A DNA stretch of 64,000 nt, from the NCBI RefSeq assembly GCF_001269655.1, contig NZ_LHVE01000012.1, positions 186,001 through 250,000 of the forward strand, given 5' to 3'. Below the pieces are notes generated by a model, which had not been told where the DNA came from, did no database searches, and worked only from the letters and a program-made list of their open reading frames with translations. Positions 14,620 through 23,982 of this stretch are shown piece after piece (position 1 is the first letter of the stretch; each line of letters starts with the position of its first letter). Origin of the DNA: Pseudomonas thivervalensis. Its GTDB lineage: Bacteria > Pseudomonadota > Gammaproteobacteria > Pseudomonadales > Pseudomonadaceae. The translations under genes were made by a program, and so were the position numbers.

Positions 14620-15393
14620 TCACTCATAAATCATTTTCTTGGTCATGCCGCCGTCCACCACGAACTCCTGCCCCGTGACAAAACCGGCATTGCGCGACAA
14701 CAGCCACGCCACCATCGCCGCCACGTCCTCTACCGTCCCTACCCTGCCCGCAGGATGCTGGGCGTGATCGGCATCGGTCAGCGGCTGCGCGCGACGCTGG
14801 GACGGATCGCGCGCGTCGATCCAGCCGGGGCTGACGGCGTTGACCCGGATCTCTGGCCCGAGGCTGATTGCCAGGGCATGGGTCAGGGCCAGCAGGCCGC
14901 CCTTGCTCGCCGCATAGGCTTCGGTGTCGGGTTCCGATTGCGCGGCGCGGGTCGAGGCCAGGTTGACGATGGCGCCGTTGTGGGCGCGCAGATACGGTGC
15001 GCAATGCTTGGCCAGCAGCATCGGCCCACCCAGGTTTACCGCCAGGACCCGATTCCAATAAGCCAGGTCCAGGCTTTCCAGGGTGATGTTGTGCGGGTCA
15101 GCGATGGCCGCGTTGCACACCAGCGCGTCGAGCCGCCCGAACTGCCCGAGCACCTCGGCGATACCGGTGGCGACCTGCGCCTCGTCCGCCACGTCCATGG
15201 CGATGAACCAGGCATTGTCGCCCAGGCTCTTCGCCACCTTGGAACCACGCTCGCGGTCCAGGTCGGTCAGCACCACCTGCCAGCCTTCACAGATCAACCA
15301 AGCGGCAATGCCCAGGCCGATGCCCCGTGCGGCGCCCGTAACCAGTGCAACCCGGCCATGAGTGCCGCTCGGCGGCGTCGCCAGCTCGATCAC
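14620..15393 (-). CDS. short-chain dehydrogenase/reductase
   Basis: A 257-residue classical SDR. TGAARGIG (residues 19-26) is the cofactor loop, Asp44/Asp46 in 'VLTDLDRE' suggest NAD(H) preference, 'CNAAI' is the NAG-type motif, and the catalytic set is Ser147, Tyr160 and Lys164 ('EAYAASKGG'). 'VSPGWID' and the C-terminal 'GQEFVVDGGMTKKM' are standard. It starts inside the last codons of metZ (4-base overlap), so it is co-translated with the sulfhydrylase. The substrate is unknown; a link to methionine or sulfur metabolism is only suggested by position. Confidence 0.88.
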   Translation of the reverse strand: MIELATPPSGTHGRVALVTGAARGIGLGIAAWLICEGWQVVLTDLDRERGSKVAKSLGDNAWFIAMDVADEAQVATGIAEVLGQFGRLDALVCNAAIADPHNITLESLDLAYWNRVLAVNLGGPMLLAKHCAPYLRAHNGAIVNLASTRAAQSEPDTEAYAASKGGLLALTHALAISLGPEIRVNAVSPGWIDARDPSQRRAQPLTDADHAQHPAGRVGTVEDVAAMVAWLLSRNAGFVTGQEFVVDGGMTKKMIYE

Positions 15394-16601
15394 AAGGCCG
15401 CCAACCCGCGGGCCAGGTCGGCTTGCAGGTCCGCGACATCTTCCAGGCCGACCGCGACGCGGATCAGGCTGTCACGAATACCCGCCGATTCACGCTCCTG
15501 GGGCGACAGACGACCGTGGGACGTGGTGCTCGGGTGAGTGATGGTGGTCTTGCTGTCGCCCAGGTTGGCGGTGATGGAAATCAATCGGGTCGCGTCGATG
15601 AAGCGCCAGGCGCCCTCCTTGCCCCCTTTGACCTCAAAGCTCACCACCGCACCGAAACCGCGTTGCTGACGCAAGGCCAATTCATGTTGTGGATGGCTCT
15701 TGAGGCCGGCGTAATGCACTTTCTCGATGCCGTCCTGCTGCTCCAGCCACTCGGCCAGGGCCTGGGCATTGGCGCAATGGGCTTTCATCCGCAGGCCGAG
15801 GGTTTCCAGGCCTTTGAGGAAGACCCAGGCGTTGAACGGGCTGAGGGTGGGACCTGCGGTACGCAGGAAACCCACCACTTCTTTCATCTGCTCGCCACGA
15901 CCGGCCACGACGCCGCCCATGCAACGGCCCTGGCCGTCGATGAACTTGGTCGCCGAATGCACCACCATATCCGCACCCAGCTTCAGCGGTTGTTGCAGCG
16001 CCGGGGTGCAGAAGCAGTTGTCGACCACCAGCATGGCACCCTTGGCGTGGGCAATTTCCGCCAGTGCGGCGATGTCCACCAGTTCGGCCAGGGGGTTGGA
16101 AGGCGACTCGACGAACAGCAGCTTGGTATTGGCCTTGATCGCCGCATCCCAAGCGGACAGGTCCGCCAGAGGCACGTAATCGACTTCCACGCCGAAACGC
16201 TTGAAGTACTTTTCGAACAGACTGATGGTCGAACCGAAGACACTGCGTGACACCAGCACATGATCGCCGGCACTGCAAAAGCTCATCACCACAGCCATGA
16301 TCGCGGCCATGCCGGTGGCAGTCGCCACGGCTTGCTCGGCACCTTCCAGGGCGGCGATGCGCTCCTCGAACGCGCGCACGGTCGGGTTGGTGTAGCGCGA
16401 GTAGACGTTGCCCGGCACCTCGCCAGCAAACCGCGCCGCCGCGTCGGCGGCCGTGCGGAACACGTAGCTGGAGGTAAAGAACATCGGCTCGCCATGTTCG
16501 GCTTCCGGTGTGCGGTGATGACCCGCGCGAACCGCCAGGGTATCGAACGCTACGCCTTCAAGGTCGCTGTCCAGCCGACCGGCATCCCAATCCTGACTCA
16601 T
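15390..16601 (-). CDS. metZ: O-succinylhomoserine sulfhydrylase
   Basis: A 403-residue PLP enzyme of the Cys/Met-metabolism family. 'FTSSYVF' and 'YSRYTNPT' near the N terminus and 'VVHSATKFIDGQGR', which carries the Schiff-base lysine, are the diagnostic motifs. It converts O-succinylhomoserine and sulfide to homocysteine, the direct sulfhydrylation route pseudomonads use for methionine. The location directly after purF is the P. aeruginosa arrangement. A strong hairpin in the 56-base gap from purF (16628-16652) may end or attenuate the purF transcript. The SDR gene overlaps its 3' end. Confidence 0.93.
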   Translation of the reverse strand: MSQDWDAGRLDSDLEGVAFDTLAVRAGHHRTPEAEHGEPMFFTSSYVFRTAADAAARFAGEVPGNVYSRYTNPTVRAFEERIAALEGAEQAVATATGMAAIMAVVMSFCSAGDHVLVSRSVFGSTISLFEKYFKRFGVEVDYVPLADLSAWDAAIKANTKLLFVESPSNPLAELVDIAALAEIAHAKGAMLVVDNCFCTPALQQPLKLGADMVVHSATKFIDGQGRCMGGVVAGRGEQMKEVVGFLRTAGPTLSPFNAWVFLKGLETLGLRMKAHCANAQALAEWLEQQDGIEKVHYAGLKSHPQHELALRQQRGFGAVVSFEVKGGKEGAWRFIDATRLISITANLGDSKTTITHPSTTSHGRLSPQERESAGIRDSLIRVAVGLEDVADLQADLARGLAAL

Positions 16602-16624
16602 GCTGCCACTCCTTAATCGGTTAA

Positions 16625-16652
16625 ACGCAAACCGGCCCCTCGGGGCCGGTTG
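16625..16652 (-). terminator. hairpin between purF and metZ
   Basis: AACCGGCCCC-GAGG-GGCCGGTT on the minus strand is followed by TGCGTTT. The imperfect T tract suggests partial termination after purF. Confidence 0.65.
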
Positions 16653-16657
16653 GTGAC

Positions 16658-18163
16658 TCAGTTGTTGTACAGATCGATGATTGCACTGACCGCCTGGGTC
16701 TTGGCCTTGGAGGCATCGTTACGCGCGTTCTCGATCTTGTTCAAGTACGCGTCGTCGATGTCGCCGGTGACGTACTTGCCGTCGAATACCGCGCAATCGA
16801 ACTGCTCGATCTTGATCTTGCCGCCGCCCACCGCTTCGATGAGGTCTGGCAGGTCCTGGTAGATCAACCAGTCGGCGCCGATCAGGTCGGCCACGTCCTG
16901 GGTGGTGCGGTTATGAGCGATCAGCTCATGGGCACTCGGCATGTCGATGCCGTAGACGTTCGGGTAGCGCACGGCCGGGGCCGCGGAACAGAAATACACG
17001 TTTTTGGCGCCAGCTTCACGGGCCATCTGGATGATCTGCTTGCAGGTGGTGCCACGAACGATGGAGTCATCCACCAGCATCACGTTCTTGCCGCGGAATT
17101 CCAGTTCGATGGCGTTGAGCTTCTGGCGTACGGATTTTTTCCGTGCGGCCTGGCCCGGCATGATGAAGGTCCGGCCGATGTAGCGGTTCTTCACGAAGCC
17201 TTCGCGGAACTTGACGCCCAGGTGGTTCGCCAGCTCCAGGGCCGCAGTGCGGCTGGTGTCCGGGATCGGGATGACCACGTCGATGTCGTGTTCCGGACGC
17301 TCGCGCAGGATCTTGTCGGCCAGCTTCTCGCCCATGCGCAGGCGCGCCTTGTAGACCGAGATACCGTCGATGATCGAGTCCGGACGCGCCAGGTAGACGT
17401 GTTCGAAGATGCACGGGGTCAGGGACGGGTTGGTGGCACACTGACGGGTGTGCAGCTTGCCGTCTTCAGTGATGTAGACCGCTTCGCCCGGGGCCAGGTC
17501 GCGAATCAGGGTGAAACCCAGCACGTCCAGGGACACGCTTTCCGAGGCGATCATGTATTCGACGCCTTCGTCGGTGTGACGCTGGCCGAACACGATCGGG
17601 CGGATGCCGTGGGGATCGCGGAAACCGACGATGCCGTAGCCGGTGATCATTGCCACCACCGCGTAGCCGCCGACGCAACGGTTGTGCACGTCGGTCACGG
17701 CGGCGAACACGTCTTCTTCGGTCGGCTGCAGCTTGCCGCGCTGGGCCAGCTCATGGGCGAACACGTTGAGCATCACTTCCGAGTCGGAACTGGTGTTGAC
17801 GTGGCGCAAGTCAGATTCGTAGATCTCCTTGGCCAGTTGCTCGACGTTGGTCAGGTTGCCGTTGTGCGCCAGGGTGATGCCGTAAGGCGAGTTGACGTAG
17901 AACGGCTGGGCTTCAGCCGACGTCGAGCTGCCCGCGGTCGGGTAACGCACGTGGCCGATACCCATGTGACCGACCAGGCGCTGCATATGACGCTGGTGGA
18001 ACACGTCACGCACCAGGCCGTTGTCCTTGCGCAGGAATAACCGGCCGTCATGGCTGGTCACGATACCGGCAGCGTCCTGGCCGCGGTGCTGGAGCACGGT
18101 TAGCGCGTCATACAGCGCCTGATTGACGTTCGACTTACCGACGATACCGACGATGCCACACAT
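16658..18163 (-). CDS. purF: amidophosphoribosyltransferase
   Basis: A 501-residue enzyme that makes 5-phosphoribosylamine from PRPP and glutamine, the first committed step of purine synthesis. The product must begin 'MCGIVG' so that Cys becomes the N-terminal nucleophile of the glutaminase domain; this fixes the start at 18163 rather than the upstream ATG at 18172. 'LQHRGQDAAGI' and 'GNLTNVEQL' belong to the glutaminase half, and 'VMLVDDSIVRGTTCKQI' is the PRPP-binding loop of the transferase half. It lies 40 bases after cvpA, as in other gammaproteobacteria. Confidence 0.96.
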   Translation of the reverse strand: MCGIVGIVGKSNVNQALYDALTVLQHRGQDAAGIVTSHDGRLFLRKDNGLVRDVFHQRHMQRLVGHMGIGHVRYPTAGSSTSAEAQPFYVNSPYGITLAHNGNLTNVEQLAKEIYESDLRHVNTSSDSEVMLNVFAHELAQRGKLQPTEEDVFAAVTDVHNRCVGGYAVVAMITGYGIVGFRDPHGIRPIVFGQRHTDEGVEYMIASESVSLDVLGFTLIRDLAPGEAVYITEDGKLHTRQCATNPSLTPCIFEHVYLARPDSIIDGISVYKARLRMGEKLADKILRERPEHDIDVVIPIPDTSRTAALELANHLGVKFREGFVKNRYIGRTFIMPGQAARKKSVRQKLNAIELEFRGKNVMLVDDSIVRGTTCKQIIQMAREAGAKNVYFCSAAPAVRYPNVYGIDMPSAHELIAHNRTTQDVADLIGADWLIYQDLPDLIEAVGGGKIKIEQFDCAVFDGKYVTGDIDDAYLNKIENARNDASKAKTQAVSAIIDLYNN

Positions 18164-18203
18164 GCGACGCAACCCCTACTTAATGGATCTGAACTGAACA
18201 CAC

Positions 18204-18764
18204 TTACTGCGGCGTTTTGGCCGTCGGCAAGAGGTGTTCCTTGAACGGTATTTCAGCGGGTACGCTGATACCGCTGGCAAGCCACTGACTGCTCCAACCC
18301 AGGATCAGGTTTTTGGACCAGTCTGCGACCAATAGAAATTGTGGCACGAGCCGAGACTCCTGCCACCACGTATCCTGCTGTACTGGCCCCAGGCTCAAGA
18401 GCCCGACGGCCACGACCACCAGCAACGCGCCACGCGCCGCGCCGAAGGCCATGCCCAGGAACCGGTCCGTCCCGGAAAGCCCGGTGACGCGAATCAGTTC
18501 GCCAATCAGATAATTGATCATTGCGCCCACCAGCAAGGTGGCGATAAACAAGATGGCGCAGCCCGCGATCACGCGGGCCGAGGGAGTTTCGATGTATCCG
18601 GCGAGGTACTGGGACAGCGAACCACCAAACATCCAGGCTACGACCCCCGCGATGATCCAAGTCAGCAGCGAGAGGGCTTCCTTGACGAAGCCGCGGCTCA
18701 GACTGATCAATGCGGAGATGGCGACGATCGCAACGATCGCCCAGTCAACCCAGGTAAATGGCAC
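18204..18764 (-). CDS. cvpA: CvpA family membrane protein
   Basis: A 186-residue inner-membrane protein with four predicted helices: 'WAIVAIVAISALISL', 'LLTWIIAGVVAWMFGG', 'AGCAILFIATLLVGAMI' and 'ALLVVVAVGLLSLG'. The conserved 'SRGFVKEAL' loop and 'LSGTDRFLGMAFGAARG' segment identify CvpA, known for colicin V production and envelope robustness. It precedes purF and follows the SPOR-domain gene on the same strand. Confidence 0.92.
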   Translation of the reverse strand: MPFTWVDWAIVAIVAISALISLSRGFVKEALSLLTWIIAGVVAWMFGGSLSQYLAGYIETPSARVIAGCAILFIATLLVGAMINYLIGELIRVTGLSGTDRFLGMAFGAARGALLVVVAVGLLSLGPVQQDTWWQESRLVPQFLLVADWSKNLILGWSSQWLASGISVPAEIPFKEHLLPTAKTPQ

Positions 18765-18853
18765 GGTGCAGCCTACAGACGGATAAGGCGGCGCATTTTA
18801 GCAGAGCGCAGGGCTGTCGGTAAGCTGCGTGATTCAAATCAGCTAAATCGCCG

Positions 18854-19525
18854 TTAACCGCGCTCTGGCTGGAAGCGCACCACGAAACCCTTGAGGTTCT
18901 GCTGACGGCTGAGCAGGTCACGCAGGCGGTCGGCCTCGGCCCGCTCGATCAGCGGCCCGACAAACACCCGGTTCTTGCCATCGGCGGAACGGATATAGGC
19001 GTTGTAGCCCTGGCTGCGCAGGGTTTTCTGCAAGTTCTCGGCACTTTCGCGACTGGTCAGGCTGGCCAGTTGCACCGACCAGCTGACCGACAGGCCATTG
19101 GCATCCACACGACTCTGGGTAGTGTCCGGTTTGGCTGAAGCAGCGGTGATCGGCTGGCTCGGGGCCGGTTTGACCGCCGGTGCCGCCGGAACAGGCACGG
19201 GTGCGACAGCCGGTTTGCTCGGCGCGGCGGGAGCCGGCGTGGCAGGTGCAGGTGCAATTGGCGTGGAAGGCGCAGCAGGTTGCTCAGCCAGTTCCTCATC
19301 GCTGGGCACCGGTTCCTGAGGCAACGCCTGGGGCTCGGGCACAACCACCGGCTCGACCTGAACGGGCGGCACCGAAGGCGCCTGGGGCGCGGCCGGCGCG
19401 TCGACCGTGACCTGGCGTTGCTCGTCCTGACGGGAAAACAGCATCGGCAGGAAAACCACCGCCAGGGCCACCAACACCAGGGCCCCGACCATGCGCTGCT
19501 TGTACGCCTTATCCAGCAATGCCAT
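18854..19525 (-). CDS. SPOR-domain protein (DedD-like)
   Basis: A 223-residue single-pass membrane protein: short cytoplasmic N terminus, one helix (~12-30, 'MVGALVLVALAVVFLPMLF'), a long Pro/Ala-rich periplasmic linker (~45-135), and a C-terminal SPOR domain (~145-220, 'SVQLASLTSRESAENLQKTL', 'NRVFVGPLIERAEADRL') that binds denuded septal peptidoglycan. This is the DedD architecture, implying a role in septation. The ATG at 19525 overlaps folC by 17 bases. The position between folC and cvpA matches dedD in E. coli. Confidence 0.9.
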   Translation of the reverse strand: MALLDKAYKQRMVGALVLVALAVVFLPMLFSRQDEQRQVTVDAPAAPQAPSVPPVQVEPVVVPEPQALPQEPVPSDEELAEQPAAPSTPIAPAPATPAPAAPSKPAVAPVPVPAAPAVKPAPSQPITAASAKPDTTQSRVDANGLSVSWSVQLASLTSRESAENLQKTLRSQGYNAYIRSADGKNRVFVGPLIERAEADRLRDLLSRQQNLKGFVVRFQPERG

Positions 19526-20816
19526 CTGCAGCTTCCTCCGTGGAGCGCCGGGCCAGCCATTGAAGGGCCTCGGCAACACAAAAAAATGATCCGAACAGCA
19601 GGATTTCGTCATCGGCTGTCGCCAGCGCGCACTGCCCTTCCAGGGCAGCGGCCACACTCGCGTAGGCTTGCACTGAAGCACCATGACGCTGCAACGCATC
19701 CTGCAACCCAGCCGCCGTACGCGAGCGCGGCGAATCCAGCGGCGTCACCGCCCAATGCTGGACACTAGCACCCAACGCCTCGACAACGCCATCCAGATCC
19801 TTGTCGCCCAGCAGCCCGAACACCGCCAGGCGCTGCCCGACCACGGGCCGCCGAGCCAGACGTTCGGCCAGGTACTGCGCCGCATGGGGGTTATGGCCGA
19901 CATCCAACAACAGGTTCAGGCGCTTGCCCTGCCAATCGAACTGACGGCGATCAAGGCGCCCGACCACGCGGGTCGCCTGCAACGCCTGGACGATTGGGCC
20001 GGCCTCCCAGGGCAAGCCCAGCAACAGGTAGGCCTGGAGCGCCAGTGCGGCGTTTTCCATCGGCAGGTCCAGCAGTGGCAGGTCGCGCAACTCCACCGGA
20101 TTGCCCTGCAGGTCGCTGCCGCGCCATTGCCAATGCTGCTCGGTCATCGCCAGGTCGAAATCCCGCCCACGCAGGAAGAACGGGCAACTCAGCTCGCGCA
20201 CCTTGTCCAGCAGTGGCTGGGGAGGATTGAGATCGCCACAGAGCGCAGGCGCGCCCTGGCGGAAGATGCCAGCCTTCTCGAAGGCCACGGATTCACGGGT
20301 ATCGCCCAGGTAATCGGCATGGTCCACGCCAATGCTGGTGACCAGCGCAATGTCCGCGTCCACCAGATTGACCGTATCCAGCCGCCCGCCCAAGCCGACT
20401 TCCAGCACCACCGCGTCGAGACCGGCACGGGCAAACAACCAGAACGCCGCCAGGGTGCCCATCTCGAAGTACGTGAGGGTTGTATCGCCACGCCCGGCTT
20501 CCACTGCGGCAAAGGCTTCGCACAGCTGGGCGTCAGTCGCTTCGACGCCGTTCACCTGCACCCGCTCGTTGTAGCGCAGCAGGTGCGGCGAGCTGTAGAC
20601 ACCGACGCTCAGCCCTTGGGCCCGCAGCAGCGAGGCCACGAAGGCGCAGGTCGAACCCTTGCCATTGGTGCCGGTGACGGTGATGACCCGGGGCGCCGGC
20701 TTGGCCAGTCCCAAGCGGGACGCTACCGTTTGCGAGCGCTCCAGCCCCATGTCGATGGCCGATGGATGCAACTGCTCGAGGTAGGCAAGCCAGTCGCCCA
20801 GGGTGCGCTGGGTCAT
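19509..20816 (-). CDS. folC: bifunctional folylpolyglutamate/dihydrofolate synthase
   Basis: A 435-residue Mur-ligase-family enzyme that adds glutamates to (dihydro)folate. The P-loop 'VTGTNGKGSTCAFVASLL' (about residues 46-63), 'YFEMGTLAAFWLF', 'GLGGRLDTVN' and 'LDVGHNPHAA' are the characteristic motifs. It overlaps accD by four bases and the SPOR gene by 17, so accD, folC and the SPOR gene are one translationally coupled unit. Confidence 0.95.
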   Translation of the reverse strand: MTQRTLGDWLAYLEQLHPSAIDMGLERSQTVASRLGLAKPAPRVITVTGTNGKGSTCAFVASLLRAQGLSVGVYSSPHLLRYNERVQVNGVEATDAQLCEAFAAVEAGRGDTTLTYFEMGTLAAFWLFARAGLDAVVLEVGLGGRLDTVNLVDADIALVTSIGVDHADYLGDTRESVAFEKAGIFRQGAPALCGDLNPPQPLLDKVRELSCPFFLRGRDFDLAMTEQHWQWRGSDLQGNPVELRDLPLLDLPMENAALALQAYLLLGLPWEAGPIVQALQATRVVGRLDRRQFDWQGKRLNLLLDVGHNPHAAQYLAERLARRPVVGQRLAVFGLLGDKDLDGVVEALGASVQHWAVTPLDSPRSRTAAGLQDALQRHGASVQAYASVAAALEGQCALATADDEILLFGSFFCVAEALQWLARRSTEEAADGIAG

Positions 20817-21733
20817 AGCCCGGCAGGCACTGGCGGAACCACGATCGGCTCGATCGGTGCGGCGACGAATTTAGGCGTCGGCAGACCCATCAGTTGCGCC
20901 AGCAGGTTGCCCAGGCGCGGACGCAGTTCCTGACGATGGATGATCATGTCGATGGCGCCGTGTTCCAGCAGGAACTCACTGCGCTGGAAGCCTTCCGGCA
21001 GTTTTTCACGCACGGTCTGCTCGATCACACGCGGACCGGCAAAACCGATCAGGGCTTTCGGCTCGCCGACAATCACGTCGCCCAGCATGGCCAGACTGGC
21101 GGAAACACCGCCGTAGACCGGGTCGGTCAGCACCGAGATGAACGGAATGCCTTCTTCACGCAGACGCGCCAGCACCGCGGAGGTCTTGGCCATTTGCATC
21201 AGGGAGATCAGTGCTTCCTGCATCCGCGCACCACCGGAAGCGGCGAAGCAGATCATCGGGCAACGGTTTTCCAGGGCATGGTTGGCGGCGCGAACGAAAC
21301 GCTCGCCGACGATGGCGCCCATGGAGCCGCCCATGAAGGAGAATTCGAAAGCCGAGACCACCACCGGCATGCCCAGCAAGGTGCCGCTCATGGACACCAG
21401 GGCGTCTTTTTCACCGGTCTGCTTCTGGGCAGCGGTCAGGCGATCCTTGTATTTCTTGCCGTCGCGAAATTTCAGGCGATCCACGGGCTCCAGGTCGGCG
21501 CCCAGTTCCACGCGGCCTTCCGCGTCCAGGAAAATATCGATACGGGCACGCGCACCGATGCGCATGTGGTGGTTGCACTTGGGGCAAACATCCAGGGTCT
21601 TTTCCAGCTCCGGACGGTACAGCACCGCCTCGCAGGATGGACATTTGTGCCACAGACCTTCAGGCACCGAGCTTTTCTTCACCTCGGAACGCATGATCGA
21701 AGGGATCAGTTTGTCTACCAACCAGTTGCTCAT
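20813..21733 (-). CDS. accD: acetyl-CoA carboxylase carboxyltransferase beta subunit
   Basis: A 306-residue subunit carrying the N-terminal four-Cys zinc finger (CPSC at ~27 and CPKC at ~49) and a crotonase-type carboxyltransferase core ('AFEFSFMGGSMGAIVGERF', 'FAASGGARMQEALISLMQMA', 'GGVSASLAMLGDV'). With AccA it transfers carboxyl from biotin to acetyl-CoA for fatty-acid synthesis. The frame continues to 21835, but 'MSNWLVDKL' at 21733 is the usual start. First gene of the accD-folC-SPOR unit; a 265-base gap separates it from trpF. Confidence 0.96.
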   Translation of the reverse strand: MSNWLVDKLIPSIMRSEVKKSSVPEGLWHKCPSCEAVLYRPELEKTLDVCPKCNHHMRIGARARIDIFLDAEGRVELGADLEPVDRLKFRDGKKYKDRLTAAQKQTGEKDALVSMSGTLLGMPVVVSAFEFSFMGGSMGAIVGERFVRAANHALENRCPMICFAASGGARMQEALISLMQMAKTSAVLARLREEGIPFISVLTDPVYGGVSASLAMLGDVIVGEPKALIGFAGPRVIEQTVREKLPEGFQRSEFLLEHGAIDMIIHRQELRPRLGNLLAQLMGLPTPKFVAAPIEPIVVPPVPAGL

Positions 21734-21998
21734 GCTTTCTTTCTCCAGTACCGGCGGCCCGAACGCTCTGGTTCGCGGCCCCGCGTATGCCCTTGAGCTA
21801 AATTCATTGTGCGGCGAGGATCGAACGGCCACCACGGTCAGCGCGAAACATGACCTGCGTGCAGCCCAACCACCTCAGCCATCCCGGCAACCGCTGCACT
21901 GCGGTTGCCACTACGCTATCGGCCCACCCGGAGGCGGTGCCTGCCTGCTTTGTACAGTGCAGGTATGGACGGCGGCAGTCTGCCAGCCGTCACATTGA

Positions 21999-22622
21999 CT
22001 ACTGGCTGTTGCGAACAGCAGCCATGAACGCACGAATCTTTGCCGGGTCCTTGATGCCCTTGCCCTGCTCCACCCCGCCACTCACGTCCACCGCATAAGG
22101 GCGAACCTGGCGAATGGCTGCGGCGACGTTATCCGCCGTCAGACCACCGGCCAGGATGATCGGCTTGCTCAGGCCTTGTGGCACCAGCGCCCAATCGAAC
22201 GCTTCGCCGGTACCGCCGGGCACGCCCTCCACATAGGTGTCCAGCAAGATGCCACTGGCACTGGCGAAGGCTTCGCAACCGGCGGCGATGTCGTCACCGG
22301 CCTTGACCCGCAACGCCTTGATGTACGGACGATGCCAGCCTTCGCAATCGGCCGGGGCTTCATCGCCATGGAACTGCAACAGGCCCAGTGGCACCGCATC
22401 GAGGATCTCGCCCAGTTCGCAACGGCTGGCATTGACGAACAACCCCACCGGGGTCACGAACGGCGGCAAGGCCTGGATGATCGCTCGCGCCTGCTGCACC
22501 GTCACCGCCCGTGGGCTCTTGGCGTAGAACACCAACCCGATGGCATCGGCCCCGGCCTCTACCGCCGCCAACGCGTCCTCGACGCGGGTGATTCCGCAAA
22601 TCTTGCTGCGAACGACCGGCAT
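21999..22622 (-). CDS. trpF: phosphoribosylanthranilate isomerase
   Basis: A 207-residue TIM-barrel enzyme for the third step from anthranilate in tryptophan synthesis. 'SKICGITRVEDALAAVEAGA' contains the catalytic Cys, and 'GLFVNAS', 'LQFHGDE' and 'AVDVSGGVE' (catalytic Asp and phosphate loop) complete the signature. The ATG at 22622 gives the standard 'MPVVRSKICG' start. As in other pseudomonads it lies apart from the other trp genes, between accD and truA. Confidence 0.95.
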   Translation of the reverse strand: MPVVRSKICGITRVEDALAAVEAGADAIGLVFYAKSPRAVTVQQARAIIQALPPFVTPVGLFVNASRCELGEILDAVPLGLLQFHGDEAPADCEGWHRPYIKALRVKAGDDIAAGCEAFASASGILLDTYVEGVPGGTGEAFDWALVPQGLSKPIILAGGLTADNVAAAIRQVRPYAVDVSGGVEQGKGIKDPAKIRAFMAAVRNSQ

Positions 22623-22685
22623 GGTGGCTAAAACCTCAGGCAAATCCGTGAAAGTCCCGGATGGTAACAAATGCTGCGGAGGGCG

Positions 22686-23510
22686 TCAGCCGTCGAGTTC
22701 CGAGAAGCCAGTAAGGAAATGTGGCCCGATGTAACGCTCCGGCAGCTCGAATTCATCGCGATATTCGACCTGCACCAGGTACAAGCCAAACGGGTGCGCC
22801 GTGACGCCACCGGAACGGCGGATACGACTTTCCAGCACTTCCTTGATCCACTCCACCGGCCGCTCCCCGGCACCGATGGTCATCAGCACGCCGGCAATGT
22901 TGCGCACCATGTGATGCAGGAAGGCGCTGGCACGGATGTCGAGCACGATCATCTTGCCGTGACGGGTCACGCGCAGGTGATGCAGTTCCTTGATCGGCGA
23001 CTTGGCCTGGCACTGGCCGGCACGGAAAGCGCTGAAATCGTGGACGCCGACCAGGTATTGCGCGGCCTCGGCCATGCGCTCGACATCCAGCGGACGGTGA
23101 TTCCAGGTAATTTCTTCGTTCAGGTGCGCCGGACGGATCTGATCGTTGTAGATCACGTAGCGGTAACGCCGGGCGATGGCCTTGAAGCGCGCGTGGAAAT
23201 GAGCGGGCATTACCTTGGCCCAGCTGACGCTGACGTCGTGGGGCAAGTTGATGTTGCCGCCCATGACCCAGGCCTTCATCGAACGCTCGACCTGGGTGTC
23301 GAAATGCACCACCTGGCCGCAGGCATGCACGCCGGCATCGGTACGGCCGGCGCAATGCAGCGACACGGGCGAGTCGGCGACTTTGGACAGCGCGTTTTCG
23401 AGGGTTTCCTGCACCGTCAATACACCGGACGCCTGGCGCTGCCAACCACGGTAGCGCGAGCCTTTGTATTCAACGCCCAAAGCGATCCGGAAAAAGCCGT
23501 CGGCCGCCAT
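22686..23510 (-). CDS. truA: tRNA pseudouridine(38-40) synthase
   Basis: A 274-residue TruA. 'LHCAGRTDAGVHACGQVVHF' holds the catalytic Asp; 'GVEYKGSRYRGWQRQ' and 'FLHHMVRNIAGVL' are further family motifs. It isomerises U38-U40 in the anticodon arm of many tRNAs. ATG 23510 was chosen because it gives the normal N terminus, although no clear ribosome-binding site is visible; the frame is open to a TTG at 23567. It lies between fimV and trpF, as in P. aeruginosa. Confidence 0.94.
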   Translation of the reverse strand: MAADGFFRIALGVEYKGSRYRGWQRQASGVLTVQETLENALSKVADSPVSLHCAGRTDAGVHACGQVVHFDTQVERSMKAWVMGGNINLPHDVSVSWAKVMPAHFHARFKAIARRYRYVIYNDQIRPAHLNEEITWNHRPLDVERMAEAAQYLVGVHDFSAFRAGQCQAKSPIKELHHLRVTRHGKMIVLDIRASAFLHHMVRNIAGVLMTIGAGERPVEWIKEVLESRIRRSGGVTAHPFGLYLVQVEYRDEFELPERYIGPHFLTGFSELDG

Positions 23511-23812
23511 TTCGGCGGCCGGGTTGTCTATGTTTGCCAAGAAATTACAGCCTGCTGAAGTACGCAAAGGCGGGCATTATAAGGCCGGCGGGGCGGGATG
23601 CCAGTGCAACCGGTGGCCCTGTGGTGGAACGACTGGCCTCATCGCGAGCAAGCTCAGCTCCACAGGGGATCTCGGGTGCTCATGAATCCTGCGCCCACCG
23701 CATACCCTCTGTGGAAGCCGAGCTTGCTCGCGATGGCGACGGGCCGGCTTGCATGGATGTTGAATGTAGTCCCCACAAGCTCTTTCAGGCCAAGACAGCC
23801 GTTGTGGCGAGG

Positions 23813-23910
23813 GAGCTTGCTCCCGCTCGAGTGCGCAGCGCTCGCAAAGGTAGCCGGCACACCACAGGAGGTCTGCTTCTCAGCCCAGCGGGAGCAAGCT
23901 CCCTCGCCAC
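23813..23910. repeat. inverted REP pair (gtggcgaggga family)
   Basis: GTGGCGAGGGAGCTTGCTCC at 23813 and its complement ending at 23910 form a head-to-head pair with a 50-base centre. The pair could fold as one large hairpin. Confidence 0.8.
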
Positions 23911-23934
23911 AAGGGCAGCATGAATGACTTGCAA

Positions 23935-23963
23935 ACAAAAACGGCAGCCTCACCGGCTGCCGT
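23935..23963 (-). terminator. fimV terminator
   Basis: CGGCAGCC-GGTGA-GGCTGCCG followed by TTTTTG on the minus strand, 20 bases past the fimV stop. Confidence 0.88.
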
Positions 23964-23982
23964 CGTTGTTTATCCAATCACC

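Larger units (their letters stand above)
23511..23982. other. truA-fimV intergenic region with two REP pairs
   Basis: About 470 bases without a gene. It holds a 'cgcgagcaagc' type inverted pair (23640-23739), a 'gtggcgaggga' type pair (23813-23910) and the fimV terminator. Confidence 0.7.
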
